The notes below the pieces were generated by a model. The model saw nothing but the letters and a program-made list of their open reading frames with translations, searched no databases and was not told the DNA's origin. A DNA stretch of 64,000 bases from positions 124,001 to 188,000 of the forward strand of contig DAIDHP010000001.1 in the NCBI GenBank assembly GCA_027459625.1, read 5' to 3'. The DNA is from Chthonomonadales bacterium. Its GTDB lineage: Bacteria > Armatimonadota > Chthonomonadetes > Chthonomonadales > CAJBBX01. Within the stretch, counting starts at the first letter, position 1. Each line of letters opens with the position of its first letter. Of the stretch, positions 20,882 to 29,796 are shown piece by piece. The translations under genes and the position numbers were made by a program.

Positions 20882-21226
20882 TTAATCGGGTCGATAACGA
20901 CAGGCGTACTTCTCCGTTTCCCACACTGTGACAGCGGAGACGGAAAGCCCGCGGTTTTGTAGTTGCTCGAAAATCCATCGAGCCACATTTTCAGCCGTGG
21001 TTACGAACGGCATTACTTCATTCAAATAGGTGTGGTCCGGCAAAAATTCATTCAGCACGGATTTCAGATCGCCGAAATCATACAACATCCCAAGGGAATC
21101 CAACTCTTTGCCGGTGAATTCCGCCTCCACGCGATATCCGTGTCCGTGCAATCTGGAGCATTTTCCCTTGTGACCCGGTATTTCATGCGCCGCTTCGAAA
21201 CTGGCGCGAACGATTAAGGTGTACAT
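20882..21226 (-). CDS. queD: 6-carboxy-5,6,7,8-tetrahydropterin synthase (QueD)
   Basis: This 114-residue protein of the PTPS fold has zinc ligands in FEAAHEIPG and RLHGHGYRVE, plus YDFGDLKSVLNEFLPDHTYLN and the C-terminal WETEKY. The first Cys of the QueD active site is seen in GKCSRLHGH. It converts dihydroneopterin triphosphate to carboxytetrahydropterin, an early step in queuosine tRNA-base synthesis. queF lies just upstream, confirming the pathway; queC and queE are not in the window. The ribosome binding site AGGAG lies in a predicted hairpin. Confidence 0.95.
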   Translation of the reverse strand: MYTLIVRASFEAAHEIPGHKGKCSRLHGHGYRVEAEFTGKELDSLGMLYDFGDLKSVLNEFLPDHTYLNEVMPFVTTAENVARWIFEQLQNRGLSVSAVTVWETEKYACRYRPD

Positions 21227-21229
21227 AAT

Positions 21230-21252
21230 CTCCTTTCGCTCGGAGCGAAAAG
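21230..21252 (-). promoter_or_regulatory. Hairpin covering the queD ribosome binding site
   Basis: On the minus strand CTTTTCGC pairs with GCGAAAGG around a small loop. The 3' arm runs into the AGGAG ribosome binding site, which ends three bases before the ATG. Another weak stem (TTACA/TGTAA) lies upstream. A hairpin joined to AAAGGAG recalls the general plan of preQ1-II leaders, but I cannot align the conserved core, so no riboswitch is claimed. Confidence 0.45.
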
Positions 21253-21415
21253 GGTATTCAAATTACATAAACGCTTGTAACGCTCATACGCAATTCAACT
21301 CTTCGTTGTTTCTGATTTTGAGATTTTTTTCAATATCTCGACCATTTTCAATTTGAATGGTCGCGTATTCATCAATGATAAAGATAAATCCATATATTGA
21401 TCAAGTAGGACATTG

Positions 21416-21769
21416 TTATTGTTTTTTATATTCCGCAAGCACCGTTGAGTGTATTCCGCCTCTCACGCTAAACTCCCCCTTCACGGTCATTCTGCGCGGT
21501 CGGCACGCCTCCACGAGGTCGTCCAGGATTCGGTTAATAACCGCTTCATAGAAAATCCCTTGTTGCCGAAAACCAAGAAAATAATACTTCAGAGATTTAA
21601 GTTCCACGCATAGCCGATCAGGTGTATATTCAATCGTTATCACTCCAAAATCAGGCAGTCCGGTAATGGGGCACACCGAAGTGAACTCTTCGCAAACATG
21701 CATGATTGTGTAATCCCGATCGGGTCTTGGGTTGTCGAAGGTCTCCAATCCCTCCGTTCTATCCGCCAC
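21416..21769 (-). CDS. queF: NADPH-dependent 7-cyano-7-deazaguanine reductase (QueF)
   Basis: This type I QueF of about 117 residues reduces preQ0 to preQ1 in queuosine synthesis. It shows the catalytic Cys in [16 protein letters not shown], the substrate motif [20 protein letters not shown] and the end RGGIHSTV. The ORF track begins at 21835, but a GTG at 21769 follows the strong site AAGGAGGAGATA and gives [13 protein letters not shown], the usual QueF N-terminus; I take that start. queD follows 189 bases downstream with stem-loops in between. Confidence 0.94.
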   Translation of the reverse strand: MADRTEGLETFDNPRPDRDYTIMHVCEEFTSVCPITGLPDFGVITIEYTPDRLCVELKSLKYYFLGFRQQGIFYEAVINRILDDLVEACRPRRMTVKGEFSVRGGIHSTVLAEYKKQ

Positions 21770-22271
21770 TATCTCCTCCTTCAGGATCGTAATCGTCTTG
21801 ACAATGATTCCAGCACATTCAAGTGCCTTTTGCAAACCTTATGTCAGGCGCTATCGGCTGATAGTAAACCGCATTTCGCGATTTCACTCATATCATTATA
21901 CTGCGGTCGCGTGTAAAGTTCATTTCTCGCCATGTTGAAGACGGAGCTTATGATACTCTTCCCGCCTCCCTTTCCGGCATGACGGAAAAGGGGTATAGTA
22001 ATAGAGTGTGAAATGACATCACATCTTGTAGAAATACAACCATCGTTATCGATGGAAATTCACGTAAACAAATCATGCTTTTACAAAAATCGGTGAAACT
22101 CCCGCGTCTTAAACATTGTAATTACCATTGATAAGCGTATTTATCTCCCAGGCGGGCGCATACATGGTGTTCAAGACGAAAGATTTTATAAAGCCTTCAC
22201 TTGCTTGTATTCCTGCAGTCCCGTGAATTTTCCATATCCGCATTCTCCGTTTACTGAAGAGGAGGCTTTTC
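21770..22271. other. Divergent intergenic region, queF / glycosyltransferase
   Basis: No protein gene is seen apart from the over-extended queF frame. The region holds a series of short hairpins at 21968-22055, listed separately. On the minus strand a TATAAT lies near 21895-21900 and could serve queF, although its -35 is weak. AGGAGG at 22259-22264 serves the glycosyltransferase. Confidence 0.45.
21968..22055. other. Run of four short hairpins, possible structured RNA
   Basis: Four inverted repeats follow one another: CCCTTTCCG/CGGAAAAGGG (one bulged base), TGTGA/TCACA, TTGTA-GAAA-TACAA and CCATCG-TTAT-CGATGG. The third has a GAAA tetraloop and abuts the fourth directly. I do not recognise a known RNA family. 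Coding by either strand is unlikely. The region could be the leader of queF (minus) or of the glycosyltransferase (plus), or an independent RNA. Confidence 0.4.
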
Positions 22272-23450
22272 TTGGGTCACCATAGTAAAATGATGATCTT
22301 TATGGTTTGGTCATTCGGTTTTTTCGCTATGTTCGCTTGGCTTCTACCCGCCGTCGATTATCTTTTGGCTCATTGGAGACCGATACGGCTGGATTCCCTT
22401 CCGGAACAGTTTCCCGAATCCTTTCCCAAACTCTCCGTGGTCATCGCTGCGTTGAACGAGGCGAACACGGTGGAACAGGCGATGAAAACCCTTTTGCAAC
22501 TTCAATACCCCGATATGGAGATCATCGCGGTGGATGATCGCTCGACCGACGGAACGGGTGAGATTTTGGATCGTCTGGCGCAAACCGATGAGAGACTGCG
22601 AGTGGTTCATATCACGGAACTTCCTGCGGGATGGCTTGGGAAAAATCACGCATTACATATTGGCGGACAGCAGGCAACCGGGGAATATATTCTCTTTACC
22701 GATGCGGACGTACATTTCAAAACCAACGCATTGAAACGAGCCGTGGCGTATATATTAGCAAACCGGTTGGATCACTTAACACTCTTCCCTGATATCGACC
22801 TCGAGGGTTTCTGGGAGCGACTATCCGTTGGCTTCTTCGGAGCTCTGTTTTCCATGCATACTCGTCCCTGGAGAGTCGCCGATCCCCGAAGCGGAGCATA
22901 TGTAGGGGTTGGCGCATTTAATCTCGTCAGAACGGAGCCCTATCGATGGATGGGAGGACACGCCTCGCTGCCGATGGACGTAACCGATGACATGAAACTC
23001 GGTAAAAGGATGAAAATGAACGGCGGCTCCTCGGCGTGCATGCCAAGCGGCGCATTGGTGAGGGTGAGATGGGTTGTCGGTCTTCGCGGTTTGGTGGAGG
23101 GTCTTACGAAGAATATGTTCGCCGGATTCGGGTTTCAAGTTCCCTACGCCCTGGCTGCGGTCATTGCGATCTTTTTGATGTCCATGTGGCCATTCATCGG
23201 ACTGTTATACGGACCTTTGGCGACGCGTTTGATGTGCCTTACTGCAATACTTCTAATGATGGCGACGGCGGATTCCGCATCCCCTGCAATGGTGGAGCTG
23301 ACACCTATTTACGGCCTATGCTTCCCAATTGCGGGGGTCATCATGCAGTATATCATTCTACGATCCATGTTTTTCACGTTTCGACAGGGAGGCATTGTGT
23401 GGAGAGGCACTCTCTATCCTTTGAGGGAGTTGCGCAAGGGCGTGATATGA
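22272..23450 (+). CDS. Glycosyltransferase family 2 membrane protein
   Basis: This 392-residue protein starts at a TTG supported by AGAGGAGG seven bases upstream. An N-terminal membrane helix is followed by a GT-A domain: LSVVIAALNEANTVEQAM, IIAVDDRSTDGTGEIL, LPAGWLGKNHAL and the DxD-type metal site in FTDADVHF. Then come MPSGALVRVRW and two or three C-terminal membrane helices. The PAGWLGKNHA motif is shared with hopanoid/carotenoid-associated GT2 enzymes such as HpnB-like proteins, but the acceptor cannot be deduced. It converges on the ClC gene with a 30-base gap. Confidence 0.9.
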   Translation: MGHHSKMMIFMVWSFGFFAMFAWLLPAVDYLLAHWRPIRLDSLPEQFPESFPKLSVVIAALNEANTVEQAMKTLLQLQYPDMEIIAVDDRSTDGTGEILDRLAQTDERLRVVHITELPAGWLGKNHALHIGGQQATGEYILFTDADVHFKTNALKRAVAYILANRLDHLTLFPDIDLEGFWERLSVGFFGALFSMHTRPWRVADPRSGAYVGVGAFNLVRTEPYRWMGGHASLPMDVTDDMKLGKRMKMNGGSSACMPSGALVRVRWVVGLRGLVEGLTKNMFAGFGFQVPYALAAVIAIFLMSMWPFIGLLYGPLATRLMCLTAILLMMATADSASPAMVELTPIYGLCFPIAGVIMQYIILRSMFFTFRQGGIVWRGTLYPLRELRKGVI

Positions 23451-23480
23451 ACGCCACTGCAATTCAAACATCGCGTAAAT

Positions 23481-25298
23481 CTACGCTCGCTTTTTTCGGT
23501 ACCCTGATTCCATCATATATTCGGAATTAAACCTCCGACGTCTCGCTTCAAACACGCAGGATCTCCCAAGATACCCCGCAATACGTCGCGGATTGTTCGC
23601 CTCCACCACCACCAGTCGCCCAATCCCATGCTCCACCATCCTTTTCACCGCCTCATAAAGCGTCTCGTTGGGCGTGCAGGTCAAAATAGCCTTGGAACCT
23701 GCATCCATGACTGTAATTTTATTGGCATTCTCGGAATTCATCGCCTGAAAGATATCTCCGACGGTTATTATCCCGCATATCTCATTTTTCTCATCCACAA
23801 TGCAGAACGCCTGATGTCCGGTTATGACGTGGGCTCGCGCACTTATTCGACGGGAAACCTCATCAATGCTCATCTTCTTGGGAATGGTAAGAACCGTTCG
23901 ATCCATCACCTCCCCTACGGTGATATTCATCAGCAGGTCGGTTTCATATCCGCTTTGAGGGATATTCAAACCACGCCTGGCTAGTTTTTCCGTCATTATG
24001 GAGTTTTGCATCCACGTCCTGCTGACTGCCTCTGCAATCGAACAGACAATCATCAATGGAAGTATCGCGTTGTAATCCCTTGTAATTTCGAAGGCGAATA
24101 TCATGAAGGCGAAGGGGGAGCGAGCCGCCGCACCAAACACAGCCCCCATCGCAACAAGGGCGTACGCCCCCGGGGCTAGGTGTGCAATCGGAATAAGACG
24201 ATCCATTCCAATAGCATATAGAGCCCCCATTGCGGAAGTCGCCATGAACATAGGGGCAAGCAAACCACCGGAGGTTCCGGAACCTAGAGAGATCAACAAC
24301 ACCAAGGATTTAAAGACCGCTATGGCGACCAGAATGTTCCCTGCGTAATGGTTGCGCAGTATGGAGGTGATGATATCATATCCAACCCCCAAAACCATTG
24401 GATGGAAATATCCTATCACACCAAGTCCCAACGCACCGATTGCCGGGAGCCACATCGAATTGATAGGGATGCACGCCATTCCGTCCTCAAACCAATACAG
24501 ACTTTTGCTGAACACCACCGCCGCCACGCCGCAGAACAGCCCGAGTAAAATATAGAAAGGAATTTGGGTGGGCATTCCAAAATCCGTGGTACTGAAGTCA
24601 AAAATGGGATTCGGTCCCAATAAAAGAATGTGCATCGTGGCACCAATGGCGCTGGCGATCACAATGGGGATAAAAGACCGAGTTTTGAACTCCAGCGCCA
24701 ATAGTTCGATCACCATTATCACCGCTGCGATAGGCGTGTTGAATATCGCCGCCATACCCGCGCCCGCCCCGCACGCAAGCAATGTGCGCCTCTCCACTGG
24801 AGTGGTGCTGATGAATTGGCCGCATAGTGATCCCAAAGCGGCGCCTGTCTGAATGATAGGCCCCTCGGCGCCGAACGGACCGCCGGTTCCAATGGCTATC
24901 GCGGCGGATAACGGCTTCAGAATCGCAACACGCAGGGAAATCCTGCTATCCTCAAAAAGCACAGCCTCCATGGCTTCGGGAATCCCATGACCAACGATTT
25001 TCGGCGTCCCGTACTTAGCCATCACACCTACGATCAAGCCGCCGATTACAGGGACCATTATCAACCATAAACCGATATGACTGCTGGCGGGGCTGATGAA
25101 CTGGAGCGAAAATCGATGAAAAAAGAAAATGTTTGTTAGAAAACCGATCAGGTAATAAAAAAGATACGCCACCACTCCGGCCAGCACGCCTATGATTATT
25201 GCGAGAAGCGAAATAAATAACAACCTATTCGGCTTATCTGTGTATTGTCCAAGAGAATTGGAAACACCTGAAACGAAGCCATCATTCCCGTTATCCAC
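23481..25298 (-). CDS. ClC-family chloride channel/transporter with CBS domains
   Basis: This protein of about 605 residues has the ClC membrane core. It carries GHGIPE (for GSGIPE), GTGGPFGAEGPIIQ (with the gating/proton glutamate of GxEGP) and GTSGGLLAPMFM (for GxFxP). Two C-terminal CBS domains follow (VLTIPKKMSIDEV and ILTCTPNETLYEA), which commonly sense adenine nucleotides. It moves chloride across the inner membrane, as channel or H+/Cl- exchanger. I start at the GTG at 25298 because GGAGG lies seven bases before it; the ORF-track ATG at 25319 lies just upstream of that site. Confidence 0.94.
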   Translation of the reverse strand: MDNGNDGFVSGVSNSLGQYTDKPNRLLFISLLAIIIGVLAGVVAYLFYYLIGFLTNIFFFHRFSLQFISPASSHIGLWLIMVPVIGGLIVGVMAKYGTPKIVGHGIPEAMEAVLFEDSRISLRVAILKPLSAAIAIGTGGPFGAEGPIIQTGAALGSLCGQFISTTPVERRTLLACGAGAGMAAIFNTPIAAVIMVIELLALEFKTRSFIPIVIASAIGATMHILLLGPNPIFDFSTTDFGMPTQIPFYILLGLFCGVAAVVFSKSLYWFEDGMACIPINSMWLPAIGALGLGVIGYFHPMVLGVGYDIITSILRNHYAGNILVAIAVFKSLVLLISLGSGTSGGLLAPMFMATSAMGALYAIGMDRLIPIAHLAPGAYALVAMGAVFGAAARSPFAFMIFAFEITRDYNAILPLMIVCSIAEAVSRTWMQNSIMTEKLARRGLNIPQSGYETDLLMNITVGEVMDRTVLTIPKKMSIDEVSRRISARAHVITGHQAFCIVDEKNEICGIITVGDIFQAMNSENANKITVMDAGSKAILTCTPNETLYEAVKRMVEHGIGRLVVVEANNPRRIAGYLGRSCVFEARRRRFNSEYMMESGYRKKRA

Positions 25299-25481
25299 AA
25301 AACATCCTCCATCCAACATACATCATCATGCCAGGCAATTTAACAGGTACTTGCATTATTCCAATATGGCTTTGCTATCAAAAGATACATATGCGATGTC
25401 AACCGTTTATTTTGATGGATGCAATCACCTCATTGGATATCAATCAGCACTACGTGTATTTGGATGAAAGGATTCCTTGCG

Positions 25482-25507
25482 GTTACACACCGCGAGTGGT
25501 GTGATAA
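25482..25507 (-). terminator. Weak terminator-like hairpin after the SDR gene
   Basis: GTTATCACACC pairs with GGTGTGTAAC with one bulged base, six bases after the SDR stop. No T-run follows, so termination is only suggested by position. Confidence 0.3.
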
Positions 25508-25512
25508 CTCGA

Positions 25513-26289
25513 CTAAGGCAGCCAGCCCGCGGACTCCGTTCCAGGCCATAACGTTGCAACAAACCTTCTGCCCGTAACACCGTCGGAAACATTTGAAGCC
25601 AGATAAAGAAGGGGAGGCACTATGATCTCGGGTTCAAGCAATTTAATCCTGAAAGTATCAGATATTGCGTCAGGAATCATCCCCGTGCGCGTAGCCCCGC
25701 CAGGAAGTAATGAATTCACCGTGACGCCTGTTCCGTTTAACTCTTGCGCCCAGATCACCGTTTCGGATTCCAATGCGGCTTTGGAGGGACCATACGGAGA
25801 AAAACCGACACGCTTCATAGTCTCGTAATTCATTGAAATATTGATGATACGACCCCATGCCGCTTCAATCATAGGGACGACCGCCGACCTTGCCATTAGG
25901 AATGGGCCATTCACATTGGTATCGATAAGCCTTCTCCATGCGTTTATATCCGTTTGCCAGAATTTCACGGGCTCCGTCATGAATTTTTCCGAGATAGTGC
26001 GCATTCCCCTCCCAGCGTTGTTCACAAGGATGTCCAGCCGTCCGAAACGCTTTATCGCCATGTCCACGACCCGCATGCAATCATCCGGGTCGGTCACATC
26101 CGCCCTCATAGCCAAAACAGAGTCGGGATATGATGCGGAAAGTTGATTAAGCTCATCCAGTCTTTGAGACGCTGTGCAGACAACCCTGCAACCCGCATCC
26201 ATTAACCCATTCGCAATGGCAAGGCCCAACCCTCTGCTTGCTCCCGTCACAATCGCTGTTCTGTCCTGTAAATCGGCGTATCCGTGCAT
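25513..26289 (-). CDS. Short-chain dehydrogenase/reductase
   Basis: This 258-residue SDR has the NAD(P) motif TGASRGLGLAIA (about 16-27), NNAGRG, and the active-site Tyr-Lys pair in YGPSKAALE with the Ser in NIS upstream. Arg-free CTASQRLDELNQL after the second strand gives no firm cofactor assignment. It oxidises or reduces an alcohol/carbonyl substrate in the cytoplasm. AAGGAACG precedes the ATG. The substrate is unknown. It sits downstream of dprA on the same strand, with a gap of about 110 bases. Confidence 0.92.
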   Translation of the reverse strand: MHGYADLQDRTAIVTGASRGLGLAIANGLMDAGCRVVCTASQRLDELNQLSASYPDSVLAMRADVTDPDDCMRVVDMAIKRFGRLDILVNNAGRGMRTISEKFMTEPVKFWQTDINAWRRLIDTNVNGPFLMARSAVVPMIEAAWGRIINISMNYETMKRVGFSPYGPSKAALESETVIWAQELNGTGVTVNSLLPGGATRTGMIPDAISDTFRIKLLEPEIIVPPLLYLASNVSDGVTGRRFVATLWPGTESAGWLP

Positions 26290-26397
26290 TATTCGTTCCT
26301 TTATCCTTCTTCCATCATCGCATAATGGATAACCGCGTGCTTCGTATCTTTTTCGGTTGTTTTTTCCTTCCTCTTTATTTTACATATTTCTATATCG

Positions 26398-27483
26398 TCA
26401 TAGAATTCGTATGTAACAGTTACCCGGCAGTCTCCTGACCAAGCCATCCATCTCGAGCAATGTCATCTGCACGCCCGCATCCACCGTGCTCACCCCAGCC
26501 TCGGCGGAGAGAGTGTCTATGTGCTTAGGTGTAAGGCTTAAAAGACCCACAAGCTTTTTCTGAAGGGGGGGTAACTGCGATCCCGCTCCTTGTTCCATTT
26601 CCTTGGGACGCTCTAACACTAGGATGCCAAGCGTGTTGAGGATATCCTGAACGGTGGTCACAAGTGCGGCTCCGTCACGGATGAGGGCGTTGGTTCCGCG
26701 ACTGCCGGGACGGTCTATGTTACCAGGCACCGCCATCACCTCTTTTCCCTGCTCCGATGCGATGCTCGCCGTTAAAAGAGCGCCACTGCGATCCCCCGCC
26801 TCCACCACGACAACCCCCATCGCCAATGCGCTTATGATACGGTTCCGCATTGGAAAACGCCAAGGTTCCGGTTGAGCACCCGGAGGGAATTCCGTTATGA
26901 GCGCACCGAGATCTCTTTCCACCACCTTTTCAAAAATGGACACGTTCTCTCGCGGATAGGGAATATCCAATCCGCAACCATGGATGATGAGGGTCCTTCC
27001 GTTAGCGCGGATCGCCTCCTGATGCGCGATAGCGTCGATTCCGATAGCTCCGCCGCTAATGACCGTCAAACCAGCACCCGCCAACTCCTTGGCGAAGCGG
27101 GAGGTCACGCTGCGACCATAGGGTGACGCCTGGCGCGAGCCAACCAAAGCGACCGCGAACCGATCCTTTTCATCCATTCTGCCGCGCACGAAAAGCAATG
27201 GGGGCGGATCGGGAATGGTGCGTAACGACTGGGGATAGTTCTGGTCCAACCAGGAAATCACATTGATATTCTCACGGCTCATAAAATTTAGTTGCGAGGA
27301 ATCTGGGGCGTAAGAGGAATCCAGAACACGCATTGAAAAACGATCGGTCATACCCTTAACTGAAAGGATATGACCCTCCGAAGCGTTGAAGATTTCCTCC
27401 GGATTACCGAAGTATTCCAACAAATCCACCCCGAGGCGGGGTGGAAGTTGGAGGTTTGCCATACGAAGCCATAAATCCTTCAT
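26398..27483 (-). CDS. dprA: DNA-processing protein DprA
   Basis: The protein is about 361 residues from the ATG at 27483 (MKDLWLRMANLQ), which has AAGGA upstream; the ORF-track start is eight codons earlier. An N-terminal SAM-like helical region is followed by the Rossmann DprA core: VALVGSRQASPYGR, ISGGAIGIDAIAHQ, FPPGAQPEPWRFPMRNRIISALA and VPGNIDRPGSRGTN. A winged-helix-like C-terminus follows. DprA loads RecA on incoming single-stranded DNA during transformation and is near universal. It lies directly after the beta-propeller gene. Confidence 0.95.
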   Translation of the reverse strand: MKDLWLRMANLQLPPRLGVDLLEYFGNPEEIFNASEGHILSVKGMTDRFSMRVLDSSYAPDSSQLNFMSRENINVISWLDQNYPQSLRTIPDPPPLLFVRGRMDEKDRFAVALVGSRQASPYGRSVTSRFAKELAGAGLTVISGGAIGIDAIAHQEAIRANGRTLIIHGCGLDIPYPRENVSIFEKVVERDLGALITEFPPGAQPEPWRFPMRNRIISALAMGVVVVEAGDRSGALLTASIASEQGKEVMAVPGNIDRPGSRGTNALIRDGAALVTTVQDILNTLGILVLERPKEMEQGAGSQLPPLQKKLVGLLSLTPKHIDTLSAEAGVSTVDAGVQMTLLEMDGLVRRLPGNCYIRIL

Positions 27484-27558
27484 GGGATGCGCTTCCTTAA
27501 TGATCAATCAAATGAAAGTCATACGATCAATAACTCAAGCGAGAAAAAACAATCGCTT

Positions 27559-29328
27559 TTATCGATAGCCTCCGCCATAACCGCCATAACCGCCACGGTA
27601 ACCGCCACCGCCACGGTAACCGCCACCGCGGTAACCGCCTCTTCCGCCGCGATAGCCACCGCCATAAGGATTGTTTCCTCCATAGGGGTTCCGACGATTG
27701 TAAGGCTGAGTCACAACATTAGGTTTCACGGTTTTGGCGATGCTGTTATCCACGATGAAACTCCATGACTTTGTAGCGACATTGCCTCGCCAATCAGCAA
27801 CGGAGAGGGTGATCTCATGCCGCCCGTTGGTCAAGGGGTGAACCGCGCTGGCATCCGTCGGAGCCACGGTTTCATATTCCAAAAGACAGGTGCTCGGGTC
27901 GTATGTATAGCCAGGCTTTTCGCTGGGTTGACCCGTATATTGATCTCTCTCAGGTTTCTTGGGAATTGTATCCCCGTCGATAGTGAATTGGATGCTATCC
28001 GGATTTACCCCGGAACCAACATCCTCGATCTTCGCTTGAAAGTGAACAGGCGGGGTTCCATTAATAATCCATCCTATTTCCGGCACAACATCGCTGATAA
28101 CCGGCGGAGTGGTATCCAAAGCGGAATTGCTGAATTTTGTAAGTGTTCCATCATCCGCCAATACGTACAAGGAGGAACCATCCGCAACGGGCGCCGCTCC
28201 GACATTCGCATAATCGGGAATATAATCCGGATTTGGGGTGGAGGGAGCTATGTCGTAAATCCATTTGATCGCACCGGTTTGTGTGTCTATGGCGTAAAGC
28301 AATCCCTGAATGGTTCCGACAAATAATAGGTTGCCGCAAATCGTAGGCGGTGCGATAACATCGTATTTCAGCTTAGGCCATTTTTTCCATAGAACTTGTC
28401 CCGTGGTGGGATTGAAGGCGTAAACGGTATGGTTATCGGATACGACGTAAATCCCCTGCGCTGAAATGGCGGGACTCGCCGCGATATCATCCGGGAGCAG
28501 CTGGGTCCATTTGCTGGCTCCGCTTCGAGCGAACAGACAGTGCAACTTGGATCCACTCGGAACATATATAAAATCCCCTTGGGCCAGCAGATTGATCCCT
28601 TGCACGCTATCGGATAATCGGTAACGCCACGTTTCTCTACCAGTCGCCAAATTTGCGGCATGCACCACCTGATCCAAGGACATGGCGAAAATCATGTCAT
28701 CCGTGATGCAGGGAGATCCTTGTATCTCATCGTTAGCCTTGAAGCCAAGCCAACTTTTCACCTGATCGCCAGTTTTCGCGTCCACTGCGTAAAAATTACC
28801 TGACTCGTTTCCAAAATAGAGCACTCCTTGATAAAGGATAGGAGAGCATCCGATACTGCTGTGCGTGTCGAAAATCCAAACCTCGGCGCCAGTATCCTTG
28901 CGCAATGCGTAAAGCTTTCCGTTATCGGCGCCGAAATAGATCATCGTATCCCCGATGGCGGGAGTGGTGTGAATGCCGGCGGTTAACGGAGCATCGGCGG
29001 GATATTTCCATTCCAATGCGCCGGTTTTTTTATTCAGAGCGTAAACGCGGCTTACGGAGATGAAATAGACTGTGTCGCCCGAAACTGCAGGGCTACAAGG
29101 ATTATAGGGAGACATCTTGGAGGTGTATTGCCAATCGACTGATAGAGGCAGAGTGACATCCGCATGGTAATCCCCGGATTGCCTGATGTCTCCCCTAGCC
29201 ATTAGCGTATCCGCTTTGACCCCTGTAACCGATAGAGCAAACAACATACACGTTATAACCCCAACCCACCCGCTGAGCGTCCTTATAACGGTGTGTTTAA
29301 GCTGATTATTCATATGCATGGTAGTCAT
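27559..29328 (-). CDS. Secreted PQQ-type beta-propeller with Gly/Tyr/Arg-rich tail
   Basis: This 589-residue protein has a signal peptide (TLSGWVGVITCMLFALSVTGVKA). At least six PQQ/BamB-like repeats follow (for example YALNKKTGALEWKYP, YALRKDTGAEVWIFD, YAVDAKTGDQVKSW, YAFNPTTGQVLWKKW, YAIDTQTGAIKWIYD), forming a beta-propeller (about 40-400). A beta-sandwich-like segment (about 405-535) comes next. The last 45 residues are a low-complexity GGYRGG tail. PQQ enzyme residues were not looked for in detail, and the closest analogues are scaffold propellers rather than dehydrogenases. GGGAG precedes the ATG. A periplasmic or surface role is likely, with function unknown. Confidence 0.86.
   Translation of the reverse strand: MTTMHMNNQLKHTVIRTLSGWVGVITCMLFALSVTGVKADTLMARGDIRQSGDYHADVTLPLSVDWQYTSKMSPYNPCSPAVSGDTVYFISVSRVYALNKKTGALEWKYPADAPLTAGIHTTPAIGDTMIYFGADNGKLYALRKDTGAEVWIFDTHSSIGCSPILYQGVLYFGNESGNFYAVDAKTGDQVKSWLGFKANDEIQGSPCITDDMIFAMSLDQVVHAANLATGRETWRYRLSDSVQGINLLAQGDFIYVPSGSKLHCLFARSGASKWTQLLPDDIAASPAISAQGIYVVSDNHTVYAFNPTTGQVLWKKWPKLKYDVIAPPTICGNLLFVGTIQGLLYAIDTQTGAIKWIYDIAPSTPNPDYIPDYANVGAAPVADGSSLYVLADDGTLTKFSNSALDTTPPVISDVVPEIGWIINGTPPVHFQAKIEDVGSGVNPDSIQFTIDGDTIPKKPERDQYTGQPSEKPGYTYDPSTCLLEYETVAPTDASAVHPLTNGRHEITLSVADWRGNVATKSWSFIVDNSIAKTVKPNVVTQPYNRRNPYGGNNPYGGGYRGGRGGYRGGGYRGGGGYRGGYGGYGGGYR
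27562..27690. repeat. Low-complexity repeat encoding the Gly/Tyr/Arg tail
   Basis: Degenerate 9- to 12-base units (CCGCCACGGTAA-like on the plus strand) encode GGYRGG-type residues at the end of the propeller protein. Such arrays can slip and vary in length between strains. Confidence 0.75.
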
Positions 29329-29796
29329 TCATCTCCCTTTGGAGTAGGAACTTAAGAGGGTTGCCGGCTAGTGAATGGCGTGGTGCGCATACACCCCATA
29401 GCCAGACAAGAACGAACCGTGAAAGACACGTTCGTATCTCCTTGTACCAGTATAGCGAAACGGATTTATCCTGTCAAGTACCAAATGGAAAGATATGAAA
29501 CTCAATATCATATACATCTCTATTTCCGCTTGATGAGTATTATTTTCCATGTTGATCTTATACGAACGGAATCAGTTTTTTCATTTCCCACACTAATGAT
29601 ATCCACCGTTTGGATTTTACAAAAGCAGGTGCGGAACGCGCAATCCCTTCGTATTGAACGGTGACATGCCATGGTTGCGCATTCGACGCGTCATGGAATA
29701 GCTTTCCAACGTTTTCTCTTTAGTCTTTCGAGCGGGCTTCACTCCATATGAAGATTGTGACGCTTCTCTCGTATAATACATGAATAGGAGTTTCTC
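29329..29796. other. Divergent intergenic region, propeller / PhyH genes
   Basis: No gene is seen. A TATAAT at about 29773-29778 lies shortly before the PhyH gene, and AGGAG at 29787-29791 is its ribosome binding site. The small open frames listed here have no motifs and no ribosome binding sites. Confidence 0.4.

Noticed and set aside
27562-27690. Short regular repeats considered as a CRISPR or tandem element
   Set aside because: They lie in frame at the end of the propeller gene and encode a GGYRGG tail; there are no spacers.
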